Below are positions 1 through 8,399 of a stretch of 40,323 nucleotides of DNA, piece after piece. Origin of the DNA: Bacteroidia bacterium (GTDB lineage: Bacteria > Bacteroidota > Bacteroidia > M30B66); the NCBI GenBank assembly GCA_019695235.1, contig JAIBAI010000026.1, positions 1 to 40,323 of the forward strand, in the 5' to 3' direction. The position numbers were made by a program, and so were the translations under genes. The first letter of the stretch is position 1. Each line of letters opens with the position of its first letter. Below the pieces are notes generated by a model, which saw only the letters and a list, made by a program, of their open reading frames with translations, was not told the origin of the DNA and ran no database searches.

Positions 1-2975
1 GTTCTCAAACTGAACCTCCTGTAGTTGAATGTTACGAAACAGCTACTTTCAATTCTGACATTTGTCAGTGGATTGTGACTGGTGAGAAACCTACTCGTCC
101 GGTTACGGCTTGCTACGAAACAGCTACCTTTAACAATGTAACTTGTCAATGGGATGTAACTGGCGATATGCCTGCTCGTCCGGTAACTGCTTGCTACGAA
201 TCTGCAACTTTCAACCACGAAACTTGTAAGTGGGATGTAACTGGAACTCAACCTGAGCGCCCTGTTACTGCTTGCTACGAAACTGCTACATTCAACCACG
301 AAACTTGTAAGTGGGATGTAACTGGTACTCAACCTGAGCGCCCTGTTACTGCTTGCTACGAAACTGCAACCTTCAACCATGAAACTTGTAAGTGGGATGT
401 AACCGGAACTCAACCTGAGCGCCCTGTTACTGCTTGCTACGAAACTGCAACCTTCAACACTCAAACTTGTAAGTGGGATGTAACCGGTACTCAACCTGAG
501 CGCCCTGTTACGGCTTGCTACGAAACTGCAACTTTCAATGCACAAACATGTGCTTGGGATGTAACCGGTACTCAACCTGAGCGCCCTGTTACTGCTTGCT
601 ACGAAACTGCAACTTTCAATGCACAAACATGTGCTTGGGATGTAACCGGCGAACCTAATGCTCCTATTGTAACAACTGCTGATGCATGTGATAGCTACGT
701 ATGGGCCGTAAACGGACAGACCTATTCTGCCTCAGGTGTATATAATTACAGTGCAAACTGTCAGGACTATACCCTGAACCTCACCATTACCAACTGTAAT
801 GAGGGTTGCTATGCTGCTGAAGTTTATTACTTCAACCAGGGTCTTACCAAATTAGGAACAGCACCAAATCCTGAGCGTTCGATTCCTACCAACGCCTTAG
901 GTGCTCCTGATGGTCAGAATCCACCTGTTTATGCACCTGTTCAGAACTTCGTTTCTTTAGGTTTCGGTGGTGAAATCCAATTGGCTTTCGCATACCCCAT
1001 CGCAAACGGTCCTGGTGCCGACATCAAAATCTGGGAATCTTCAGCAAGTGTAAATGCTGAAACTGCTCGTATCGAAGTATCTCAAGATGGACTTGGTTAT
1101 ACTTCTGTAGGTACAATTTCTCAAACCGGAGAGGTTGACTTCGATGCTGCCTTCTCTGATTACATCCGCTTTGTTCGTATCGTTGACATCAGCAACCCTG
1201 CATTGTTCGCTAACAATCAGGTTCAGGATGGCTTCGATGTTGACGCTGTAGAGTGTCTGCACGGTGAATATGTACCAAAATGTACTGCTACTGAAATTAT
1301 CCTGGTTGATCAGGGAACCAATGCTGTTGGTGGTCCTGTAACCGCTATCAGAAGCAATCCGGCACTTGCTCTTGGCCCTATTGAGTCAGAAATTGTTGGA
1401 ACTGTGAACTTCTTCTCACTTGGGTTCGGTGGTAAAATCATCGTAGCATTCGATGGCCCTATTGCTAACGGCCCTGGTGACGACGTAAAAATCGGTGAAA
1501 TCACTTGGAACAATGATTGCACAAACTACCCAGAAAGAGTTGACGTAATGGCTTCTCAGGATGGTGTTAGCTTTGTAACTATTGGACAGCTTTGCCACGA
1601 TGGTTCTTTGGACTTAGGTCCATTGGCATGGGCGAAATTCATCCAGCTTGTTGACGTTTCCGATCCTTCTAAGTTCCCTGCTGATGCAGATGGCTACGAT
1701 ATCAGTGGTATTGAATGTTTGAATGGCGACTATGTGCCACAAGGTTGCTATGCTACCCGTGTTGTTGCCTTCGATCAGAAGAAAAATGCTGATGGCTCGG
1801 ATGTGCTGGCAGTGCGTAGCGATGCTAACCAGGCCCTTGGTGCTCCTGAAGCTGCCGATCCTAATGTGGTAAATTATGTATCACTCGGCTTTGGTGGTTC
1901 TATCGTACTTGGTTTTGATGGCCCTGTTGCCAATGGCAGCGGTGATGACATCAAGATCCACGAAATCACCTTCGGATACAACTGTGGTAACTACCCTGAA
2001 ACTGTTGAAGTATTTGCTTCTCAGGATGGTGTTAGCTACGTTTACCTTGGTTCTAACTGTATGACCTCAAGCTTCGACCTTGGCTCACTCAGCTGGGCAC
2101 AGTTCATCAAAATTGTTGATGTTTCTGATGCTTCATTGTTCCCAGCCAATGCTGACGGTTATGATGTTAACGGTATCGAGTGTCTGAACGGCCCTGCTGA
2201 AGATCCAGGTGATGATGGATTAGAGCCTTGCACAATGCAAGCTGTAGTTATCTATGCTCCAGGAAACCGTAAAAACGGACTTCCATTGGCTGCTGAACGT
2301 GCTGATGCTAACAATGCACTTGGCGCACCACAGAATAACGACACCTACAACTTCGCAAGCCTTGGCTTCGGTGGTTCTATCACCTTGGGTTATGACTTTG
2401 TAGTGTTTAACCTCTCTGGAAATGACATCAAGGTTGTAGAAACCAGCTTTGGAAGTCCTAACTGCTCAAGATACCCTGAAGAAGCACGTATTGAAGCTTC
2501 TAAAGATCTTGTAAGCTGGACTGATCTTGGTATCGTTTGTTTGGATGGAGAAGTTGACTTAGGTCCGCTTTCTTGGGCACAGTATGTTCGTGTAACTGAT
2601 GTGTCTGACATCACTAAGTTTAGTGGCAATGACGACGGATTCGACGTTGACGCAGTGGTTGTTATTAACGGAGGCTGCAAAAACTTTGCACGCTTTGCCG
2701 AAAACACCAGCACCAATATGTCGGCTTTGAGCATCAACGCCTATCCGAACCCCGCCAGCGAATATACTGTTCTGAAAATTGACGGTACACGTAATGGTGA
2801 AAACTGGACAGTTGACATCATGGATGCTGCCGGAAGACTGGTTGAACGGAAATCATTCCCTTCTACCGATGTTCACACTGAGTTTATGCTGAATGTATCA
2901 TCTTACGAAGCTGGTATTTACCAGATTATCGCAACCAATGGTACCGACCGCTTAAACCAACGCCTTGTGAAATAA
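1..2975 (+). CDS. T9SS-sorted repetitive surface protein (5' partial)
   Basis: The reading frame is open from base 3, so the start lies upstream of the window; a GTG at 75 is only an internal Val codon. Visible parts in order: eight copies (the first entering from the left edge) of a 27-residue unit with the core CYETATFN..TC.WDVTG (24-671); one unit of the ACDSY.W..NGQTY..SG type common in Bacteroidota surface proteins (about 672-800); four copies of a roughly 150-160-residue module (starting near 807, 1281, 1746 and 2229) with the recurring motifs LGAP, SLGFGG, NGPG.DIKI, SQDG, DGFDVDAVECL; and a C-terminal T9SS type A sorting domain (about 2727-2972) with YPNPAS, DAAGR and GIYQ. The sorting domain predicts export across the outer membrane and anchoring or release at the surface. 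The modules look like beta-sandwich adhesion or binding domains, but I do not recognise a catalytic motif. Function unknown; an adhesin or stalk-like role is inference. Confidence 0.9.
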   Translation, partial: SQTEPPVVECYETATFNSDICQWIVTGEKPTRPVTACYETATFNNVTCQWDVTGDMPARPVTACYESATFNHETCKWDVTGTQPERPVTACYETATFNHETCKWDVTGTQPERPVTACYETATFNHETCKWDVTGTQPERPVTACYETATFNTQTCKWDVTGTQPERPVTACYETATFNAQTCAWDVTGTQPERPVTACYETATFNAQTCAWDVTGEPNAPIVTTADACDSYVWAVNGQTYSASGVYNYSANCQDYTLNLTITNCNEGCYAAEVYYFNQGLTKLGTAPNPERSIPTNALGAPDGQNPPVYAPVQNFVSLGFGGEIQLAFAYPIANGPGADIKIWESSASVNAETARIEVSQDGLGYTSVGTISQTGEVDFDAAFSDYIRFVRIVDISNPALFANNQVQDGFDVDAVECLHGEYVPKCTATEIILVDQGTNAVGGPVTAIRSNPALALGPIESEIVGTVNFFSLGFGGKIIVAFDGPIANGPGDDVKIGEITWNNDCTNYPERVDVMASQDGVSFVTIGQLCHDGSLDLGPLAWAKFIQLVDVSDPSKFPADADGYDISGIECLNGDYVPQGCYATRVVAFDQKKNADGSDVLAVRSDANQALGAPEAADPNVVNYVSLGFGGSIVLGFDGPVANGSGDDIKIHEITFGYNCGNYPETVEVFASQDGVSYVYLGSNCMTSSFDLGSLSWAQFIKIVDVSDASLFPANADGYDVNGIECLNGPAEDPGDDGLEPCTMQAVVIYAPGNRKNGLPLAAERADANNALGAPQNNDTYNFASLGFGGSITLGYDFVVFNLSGNDIKVVETSFGSPNCSRYPEEARIEASKDLVSWTDLGIVCLDGEVDLGPLSWAQYVRVTDVSDITKFSGNDDGFDVDAVVVINGGCKNFARFAENTSTNMSALSINAYPNPASEYTVLKIDGTRNGENWTVDIMDAAGRLVERKSFPSTDVHTEFMLNVSSYEAGIYQIIATNGTDRLNQRLVK
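24..671 (+). repeat. 81-bp tandem repeat, eight in-frame units
   Basis: Units start at 24, 105, 186, 267, 348, 429, 510 and 591, with an exact 81-bp period. Each encodes 27 residues with two Cys and one Trp in constant positions (CYE.ATFN..TC.W) and a linker TQPERPV. Units from 267 on differ by only a few bases, while the first two are more diverged. More copies may lie to the left of the window. The reading frame is kept throughout. Confidence 0.97.
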
Positions 2976-2998
2976 GTCTTCAGATTGTGCTTTTAAAA

Positions 2999-3027
2999 GG
3001 CTGCCTCTTGCGAGGCAGCCTTTTTTT
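2999..3027 (+). terminator. Intrinsic terminator after the first T9SS gene
   Basis: Perfect 9-bp stem GGCTGCCTC (2999-3007) and GAGGCAGCC (3012-3020), loop TTGC, followed by seven T. It starts 23 bp after the stop codon, and the preceding AAAA could extend the stem. Confidence 0.93.
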
Positions 3028-3081
3028 ATCTCCAAAAACAAAAAAAATACACTTCGATGCCTTTTCTTACATCAAATTGCA

Positions 3082-3089
3082 TACCTTTG
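3082..3089 (+). promoter_or_regulatory. Candidate -7 element (TACCTTTG) for the second T9SS gene
   Basis: The octamer matches the Bacteroidota -7 consensus TAnnTTTG. No TTG is seen 19-23 nt upstream, so the -33 element is weak or absent. If used, the 5' leader would be about 200 nt, long for this window, and would include the CTTGTACAAG palindrome. Confidence 0.35.
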
Positions 3090-3292
3090 CAAAACCAACC
3101 TTAACTATACTCCGCTTGTACCAATTACAATTAGGATTAAAGAAAATCAATGTTACCAGTGCAACCATTTTAAAATGTTTGCCGTATCATTCTGTAATTA
3201 CCACTCAAAACCTTACATCATATCACCTTGTACAAGCATCAGGTGTAGTATGAAAAATAATTAACCAGGAACCTTAACCAATCTCTAACTAT

Positions 3293-5569
3293 ATGACAAA
3301 CTACCTAACAAAAACCAAACTGAATGCCGGGAAACGCTCCATGTTCGCCGGACTTCTGCTGGCAGTATTCTTTTCCGGCCCGGGAACGCTTGCTGCTCAG
3401 TCAAAATCAAATGGTGGCGACAACAGTACTACCGTTACTGCTTGTGAAAGCTACGAATGGTTCGGAGAAACCTACACCGAATCAGGTACTTACACCCACA
3501 CTGTAAAAGACGGTAATGGCCCCTCAAATCCATTGCAATTATTCGAGGTATGCCATAAAAACCCTGATGGTTCAGTGAAAACCATCTATGTGGATTTCTT
3601 CTCTTTGTTCATTCATATTTTTCATGGTGACAAAGTGGGAAGTTGTGTGCCTGCGGTGAAACACACCTTGATTTTAACAATCAACAAAAGCACATCTTCA
3701 TCATCAGCAGAAGTTGCTTGTGATTCGTATGAGTGGAACGGTGAGGTTTATACCGAGTCAGGGATATACACCTTCAACACCACCAATGCAGCTGGTTGTG
3801 ACTCAACTGCAACGTTGAATTTAACCATCAACAAATGTAATCAGGGTGGCGGTTGCTATGCTTCTGAAGTTGTTTTGTTTAACCAGGGTCTTACCAAAAT
3901 TGGAACAGCACCAAACGCTGAGCGGTCTATCCCTACCAATGCACTGGGTGCTCCAGATGGACAAAGCCCTGCAATCTATGCTCCGGTACAGAACTTCGTT
4001 TCTTTAGGTTTTGGCGGTGAAATCATTCTAAGCTTTCCTTACCCAATTGCGAACGGTCCTGGTGCCGACATCAAAATCTGGGAATCATCTGCTTCACCTA
4101 ACGCTGAAAAATCAACCATTGAAGTTTCTCAAGATGGTCTTGGTTATGTTTCAGTAGGTACCATTTCTCAAACCGGAGAAGTTGACTTCGATGCTGCTTT
4201 TGGCGATTACATTAAATTTGTTAGAATTGTTGATGTAAGCAACCCAGCTCAATTCAGCAACTCTCAAATTCAGGATGGTTTCGACGTTGATGCAGTAGAA
4301 TGTCTGCATGGTGAGTATATCCCTTCTTGTGTTGCCACAGAAGTAATTTCTTTCAACCAAGGCCTTAACTCAAATGGTGGGGCAGTAGCTGGTGATAGAA
4401 GTGTTCCTGCTAACGCTCTTGGTGCTATCAAACCTTCTATTCCCGGAACAGTTAATTTCTTCTCTCTTGGTTTTGGCGGAGAAATCATCGTAGCATTTGA
4501 TGGTCCTGTTGCTAACGGTCCTGGCGATGACATCCGTATTGGAGAAGTTACCTGGGGCTATAACTGTGCAACTTATCCTGAAAGCATTGAAGTTTTCGCT
4601 TCTCAAGATGGTGTTTCTTATGTACACCTTGGTTCTTCTTGCATGACAGGTAGCTTTGACCTTGGTGTTTTGAGCTGGGCTCAATTCATTAAAATTGTTG
4701 ACATCTCTGATGCCAGTCTGTTCCCTGCCGGTGCTGATGGCTATGATGTAAGTGGTGTTGAATGTCTGAATGGACCTGCTCAAGATCCAGGTGATGATGG
4801 TTTGGAGCCATGTACTATGCAATCAGTAGTTGTTTATGCTCCAGGCTTGCGTAAAAACGGCTTGCCTGTTGCCGGAAACAGAAATGACCCCAACAAAGCT
4901 TTAGGTGCACCTCAAAACAATGACACCTACAACTTCGCTGCTCTTGGGTTCGGTGGTTCTATTACCCTTGGTTTTGACTACGTTGTATTCAACCTTGCCG
5001 GAAACGATGTAAAAGTATTCGAAACCAGCTTTGGCAGTCCTACCTGCAACAGATACCCCGAAAAGGCTATCGTTGAGGCTTCAAAAGACCTTATTAGCTG
5101 GACTAACCTTGGCGCTCTTTGCCTTGATGGCGAAGTTGACCTTGGTTCTTTAAGCTGGGCACAGTATTTCCGTATTACTGACATGTCTGACGCTTCTAAA
5201 TTTGGTGGTAATGATGATGGTTTCGATGTTGATGCAATTGTTGTAATCAACGGTGGCTGCGCTAATGGCCCACGTCGTTTGGCTGTTGACGGAGAAATGG
5301 CTTCTGAAGATGCTGCTTTCGTTAGCGCTAGCCTTTATCCTAACCCTGCTGCCGAATTCACTATGGTTCAACTGCGCAACACCAGCCGTGGTACTACATG
5401 GAATTTGGATGTAGTTGATGCAGCCGGAAGAATTGTAGAGCACAAAACCTTCAATGGCGATGAGGCCGTTACTGAATATCAGTTACAGGTATCTCACCTT
5501 GAAACCGGAATCTATCAGGTAGTTATTACCGGAGAAGATCAAAAACATGTTCTTCGTCTGATTAAATAA
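3293..5569 (+). CDS. T9SS-sorted repetitive surface protein, paralogue of the upstream gene
   Basis: 758 residues. The N-terminus has a signal peptide (basic start, hydrophobic stretch about residues 18-34, likely cleavage near LAAQS). Two CDSYEW-type units follow. The first is interrupted by about 50 extra residues rich in Phe/His; the second is intact and ends in the familiar GCDSTATLNLTIN. Three copies of the 150-160-residue module (from 3854, 4328 and 4811) match modules 1, 2/3 and 4 of the upstream paralogue. A T9SS type A sorting domain ends the protein (YPNPAAEF, DAAGR, TGIYQV). The 27-residue two-Cys repeat is absent here. The ATG at 3293 gives a complete signal peptide, which supports the start. 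The pair most likely arose by tandem duplication. Surface location is well supported; the ligand or role is unknown. Confidence 0.93.
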   Translation: MTNYLTKTKLNAGKRSMFAGLLLAVFFSGPGTLAAQSKSNGGDNSTTVTACESYEWFGETYTESGTYTHTVKDGNGPSNPLQLFEVCHKNPDGSVKTIYVDFFSLFIHIFHGDKVGSCVPAVKHTLILTINKSTSSSSAEVACDSYEWNGEVYTESGIYTFNTTNAAGCDSTATLNLTINKCNQGGGCYASEVVLFNQGLTKIGTAPNAERSIPTNALGAPDGQSPAIYAPVQNFVSLGFGGEIILSFPYPIANGPGADIKIWESSASPNAEKSTIEVSQDGLGYVSVGTISQTGEVDFDAAFGDYIKFVRIVDVSNPAQFSNSQIQDGFDVDAVECLHGEYIPSCVATEVISFNQGLNSNGGAVAGDRSVPANALGAIKPSIPGTVNFFSLGFGGEIIVAFDGPVANGPGDDIRIGEVTWGYNCATYPESIEVFASQDGVSYVHLGSSCMTGSFDLGVLSWAQFIKIVDISDASLFPAGADGYDVSGVECLNGPAQDPGDDGLEPCTMQSVVVYAPGLRKNGLPVAGNRNDPNKALGAPQNNDTYNFAALGFGGSITLGFDYVVFNLAGNDVKVFETSFGSPTCNRYPEKAIVEASKDLISWTNLGALCLDGEVDLGSLSWAQYFRITDMSDASKFGGNDDGFDVDAIVVINGGCANGPRRLAVDGEMASEDAAFVSASLYPNPAAEFTMVQLRNTSRGTTWNLDVVDAAGRIVEHKTFNGDEAVTEYQLQVSHLETGIYQVVITGEDQKHVLRLIK

Positions 5570-5595
5570 TTCATCTGAGTTATTCTTTTTAAAAA

Positions 5596-5626
5596 AGCCG
5601 CAACCCATTGGGTTGCGGCTTTTTTT
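5596..5626 (+). terminator. Intrinsic terminator after the second T9SS gene
   Basis: Perfect 11-bp stem AGCCGCAACCC (5596-5606) and GGGTTGCGGCT (5610-5620), loop ATT, followed by at least six T. Lies 27 bp after the stop codon. Confidence 0.94.
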
Positions 5627-5673
5627 ATTGCCTTGATTTTTGCTTAAAAAGAAATTTCTTGCTTTTTTAACCC

Positions 5674-5681
5674 GAAATTTG
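5674..5681 (+). promoter_or_regulatory. Candidate -7-like element (GAAATTTG) upstream of the MscS gene
   Basis: GAAATTTG deviates from TAnnTTTG only at the first base. It ends 4 nt before the ATG at 5686, so a transcript from it would have almost no leader. No convincing -33 TTG at the usual spacing. Confidence 0.25.
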
Positions 5682-5685
5682 CCGC

Positions 5686-7176
5686 ATGCGTCAACTTTAC
5701 CTTCTTATTTTCATTGGTTTGTACGCTGGGAATTGTTTTGGCCAGCTTTTTCCAGTTGACCAAAAAAGCCCCCAGAGTACGCTTTACAAGCATTATTACT
5801 ATCTGTCTGATGGTAATTATCATCCTGCAATTGCAGCTCAGTGTTTTGGCAGCTCCACCAAAGAAGACCAGGAACTTGCAATTTGGCTTCGACAAATTCT
5901 TGATGGAAAAGGCCTGGTACCAAAATTTGCACAATTCCCTACAGAAGATGACTATACCGACAGCATCTCTAGCAAGCATGAATTTCACCCTTTTCCAAGG
6001 TATCCGGCAATTAGTGTAGAAAAGAAAGGTTCGCGCTGGTATTTCTCGGCAGGTACTAAAGAATATATCCCTGAATTACATCAACAAATCTTTCCCTTTG
6101 GCGCCGGATGGCTCATGAAATTATTCCCTGTGCAGGGCTCAAAAGTAGTGCTTGGTTTAAAAACCTGGCAATGGTTTGGCGTAGCTTTCCTGCTGCTCAC
6201 CGGATTGATTGTTCACAAGCTGTTTACATGGATTATTGAGCGCGTAACACGCAGGCTCATCCAAAGTACCAGCGTTTCAAAAGAGTTCCGGATTGCCATT
6301 CACCGGATGGCCATTCCCCTAAGCTACCTGTTTTTGGTGTTACTGCTCGACTGGCTGTTTCCTTCATTGTTGCTGCCAACCGGGCCAAGTAGACTGGTGA
6401 ACTTAGTCTTCCGGATAATGGAGCCGGTATTTCTCACGGTGGCATTGTATCGCCTTGCTGACGTTGTAGCTTTGATGCTGCAACGACGTGCCTCCAAAAC
6501 TGAAACCAGTCTTGATGATCAACTGGTACCCCTCTTCCGGAAATTCATAAAGGTGGTGCTGGTTATATTTGGTATTGTATATCTGTTGCACAATCTCGAT
6601 TTTAACTTAACTGCATTAATTGCTGGTGTTTCAATTGGAGGTCTTGCATTGGCACTGGCAGCACAGGATACCATCAAAAACATGTTTGGCTCACTGATGA
6701 TTTTTGTTGACAAACCTTTTCACATTGGAGACCTTGTAACACTTGAAGGGGTTACCGGCGAGGTAGAAGAAGTGGGCTTTCGCTCAACACGTATCCGAAC
6801 AGCCGGCAGCTCGATTGTAAGCATTCCTAACGGGAAAGTAGTTGACATGATAATTGACAATCTTGGTGGACGCAGGTACCGTCGCTTTCTCACGCACCTT
6901 ACAATTGCCCCCGGTACAACTCCGGAACAACTGGAAACCTTTATTAACCAGGTACGCGAAATGATTACTGCCCATCCGATGGTAAAACAAGAAGGACTTG
7001 AAGTAACACTTCATGATATCAGCAACAACAACCTGATTATTTACCTGAACATGCACTTTGCAACAAGCATTTTCTCTGAAGAATTGCGAAGCAGACAAGA
7101 AGTTCTTCTTAACATCCTGCATATTGCAAAGGCACTTGAAATCAACTTCGCCACACCGCCAATTGCCTTGCGCTAA
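5686..7176 (+). CDS. MscS-family mechanosensitive channel
   Basis: 496 residues. It starts with a signal-peptide-like segment (residues 1-19), then a soluble, presumably periplasmic stretch of about 130 residues without a domain I recognise. Transmembrane helices follow near 158-180, 208-232, 236-265 and 286-305. The pore-lining helix is rich in Gly/Ala (about 308-335: LIAGVSIGGLALALAAQDT) and runs into the MscS beta-domain signature FVDKPFHIGDLV, then EVEEVGFRSTRIRT and SIPNGKV. MscS channels in the inner membrane open under membrane tension to relieve osmotic downshock; that is family knowledge. It is larger than E. coli MscS (286 residues) because of the N-terminal part. It is monocistronic, between a terminator and a convergent gene. 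Confidence 0.93.
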   Translation: MRQLYLLIFIGLYAGNCFGQLFPVDQKSPQSTLYKHYYYLSDGNYHPAIAAQCFGSSTKEDQELAIWLRQILDGKGLVPKFAQFPTEDDYTDSISSKHEFHPFPRYPAISVEKKGSRWYFSAGTKEYIPELHQQIFPFGAGWLMKLFPVQGSKVVLGLKTWQWFGVAFLLLTGLIVHKLFTWIIERVTRRLIQSTSVSKEFRIAIHRMAIPLSYLFLVLLLDWLFPSLLLPTGPSRLVNLVFRIMEPVFLTVALYRLADVVALMLQRRASKTETSLDDQLVPLFRKFIKVVLVIFGIVYLLHNLDFNLTALIAGVSIGGLALALAAQDTIKNMFGSLMIFVDKPFHIGDLVTLEGVTGEVEEVGFRSTRIRTAGSSIVSIPNGKVVDMIIDNLGGRRYRRFLTHLTIAPGTTPEQLETFINQVREMITAHPMVKQEGLEVTLHDISNNNLIIYLNMHFATSIFSEELRSRQEVLLNILHIAKALEINFATPPIALR

Positions 7177-7215
7177 TGATTTTCAGTGTGCCCCAGCTTG
7201 ATACGGTAACCGGCA

Positions 7216-8298
7216 TCATTCTTTTGTCTCAAACCCCGATAACACAATTGCAATCGTGAGTGCTGACTTTTTTCTTTGTTTTTCAACAACCAACACCTTA
7301 TTCGGCCCGGCACCCAAATCATCAATCTCCTTTATTAATTTTTCCAGTTCCTGTGCTGCCTGAAAGTCGTTTAGCTCGTAATGTTTAACCAGGCAAACCT
7401 CAGTAGGTTTTTTACTAAAAACTGAAATTCCGGCAGAGGCTTTAAGCAGTCGCAGGTAAGGTGTTCGGCCATAAAATCCGGATGCGCCTCTTTTCTCAAA
7501 CGATTGTTCTTCGGGATGTAAAAGTAAATAGCGGGCATGCCTCTGAGCTGCTTGATGTAATTTCACATAGATGCCCTCCTGCTTTTTTGATGGAAATTTT
7601 TTGTACAATGATTTTACAAAGTGCTTCTCAACGCTCCGACTGCTGCTTATTTGATTAACTATAACTTCCGAGGGTTTTTGTTCCGATATTTTTTTTTCTA
7701 AAGCCACTATTGGTTCATCCCCAAAAGCGAAGATATCAACCCCCCAGCAAGTTCGGTGGTCAAGCATAAACGCCACCCCATGTTTTCCATAAGAGCTGCG
7801 CATATTCTGATCATGGCCAGGAGAAGCTTTCCACTGCTCAAATGAATTCACTGCCATGTGCTTTGCAATCGAATCAAGAGGCATGTCGAAAACACTGTAA
7901 TTGTATAATGCATTTTCTCCATATCCTGCAAGTCCTTGCCCGGCAACGTATGCAACACGTGCACCGGGGCTTACTCCGGTAAAGAAAGCAGTGTTCTCCT
8001 CCTGATTATGTGTTAAATTATGATGGGCAATCATCCAGGTGCAATGATTCATGGCAGCCAGCCACAAGGCCTCATCCCATACGAGCGTATCGAGTTTCAG
8101 TGAATGGCGATACAGGTTCAGTTTATGATGAAAATGCAAGGCAGCTTTTCGTTGAAGCATTTCAACAGAATCTACTTTCGCCAGGTTCAGTACTTGTTTC
8201 AGGTTTTCTGCTCTATAAACCGCTGGTTTACTACACCACAGCATTTGGCCTTGAATGACCCCTATTGCCAGCAGTATCAATTTGCACCTTAAAAGCAT
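7216..8298 (-). CDS. Secreted CAP-domain (SCP/PR-1) protein
   Basis: 360 residues with an N-terminal signal peptide (LLLRCKLILLAIGVIQG region). A CAP domain spans about residues 55-200 and has its hallmarks: LVWDEALWLAAMNHC, GYGENALY, SFEQWKASPGHDQNM and the final WGVDIFAFG. The remaining 150 or so residues are lysine-rich and match no domain I recognise. CAP proteins are extracytoplasmic and their activities vary (some bind lipids, some are proteases), so no substrate is proposed. It converges with mscS, 39 bp apart. The promoter side faces the end of yqgE, where two copies of ATAATACGAA lie. Confidence 0.85.
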   Translation of the reverse strand: MLLRCKLILLAIGVIQGQMLWCSKPAVYRAENLKQVLNLAKVDSVEMLQRKAALHFHHKLNLYRHSLKLDTLVWDEALWLAAMNHCTWMIAHHNLTHNQEENTAFFTGVSPGARVAYVAGQGLAGYGENALYNYSVFDMPLDSIAKHMAVNSFEQWKASPGHDQNMRSSYGKHGVAFMLDHRTCWGVDIFAFGDEPIVALEKKISEQKPSEVIVNQISSSRSVEKHFVKSLYKKFPSKKQEGIYVKLHQAAQRHARYLLLHPEEQSFEKRGASGFYGRTPYLRLLKASAGISVFSKKPTEVCLVKHYELNDFQAAQELEKLIKEIDDLGAGPNKVLVVEKQRKKSALTIAIVLSGFETKE

Positions 8299-8300
8299 AA

Positions 8301-8340
8301 ATAATACGAATTAAAGTGTCATAGTATTTCATAATACGAA
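8301..8340 (-). promoter_or_regulatory. Two direct ATAATACGAA repeats upstream of the CAP gene
   Basis: The 10-mer occurs at 8301-8310 and 8331-8340, exactly 30 bp apart, immediately upstream of the CAP-protein start at 8298. A third near-copy (TAATACGAA) is at 8991-8999, upstream of yqgE. They may be regulator-binding or promoter elements; no protein is assigned. Confidence 0.3.
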
Positions 8341-8353
8341 AACGCAGGCACAT

Positions 8354-8376
8354 ATCCTGTATTGTACTAACAGGAT
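8354..8376 (-). terminator. Inverted repeat just downstream of yqgE
   Basis: ATCCTGT (8354-8360) and ACAGGAT (8370-8376) form a perfect 7-bp stem with a 9-nt loop. It starts 24 bp beyond the yqgE stop and is followed on the minus strand by only a short T run, so it is a weak terminator or possibly an operator for the CAP gene. Confidence 0.3.
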
Positions 8377-8399
8377 GTATTCTCCAAATAAAAACCAGC

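Larger units (their letters stand above)
2976..3292. other. Intergenic region between the two T9SS genes
   Basis: This 317-bp gap holds the terminator of the upstream gene (2999-3027), a possible -7 promoter element TACCTTTG (3082-3089) and a long A/T-rich leader before the next ATG at 3293. The leader contains the perfect 10-bp palindrome CTTGTACAAG (3227-3236), flanked by CACCT (3224-3228) and AGGTG (3241-3245). An open frame of 88 codons here starts inside the upstream gene's trailer and runs through the terminator hairpin, so I do not consider it a gene. Confidence 0.7.

Noticed and set aside
24-671. Regular repeat that could be mistaken for a CRISPR array
   Set aside because: Units are 81 bp with no unique spacers, stay in frame and encode a conserved protein motif, so this is a coding tandem repeat.
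2390-2737. Minus-strand open frames of 60-150 codons inside the T9SS genes
   Set aside because: They lie opposite strongly conserved repeat modules and recur because the modules recur; composition is unlike a real protein.
2987-3253. 88-codon open frame after the first T9SS gene
   Set aside because: It runs through the terminator hairpin and poly-T, has no recognisable domain and no plausible start signal; it is chance.
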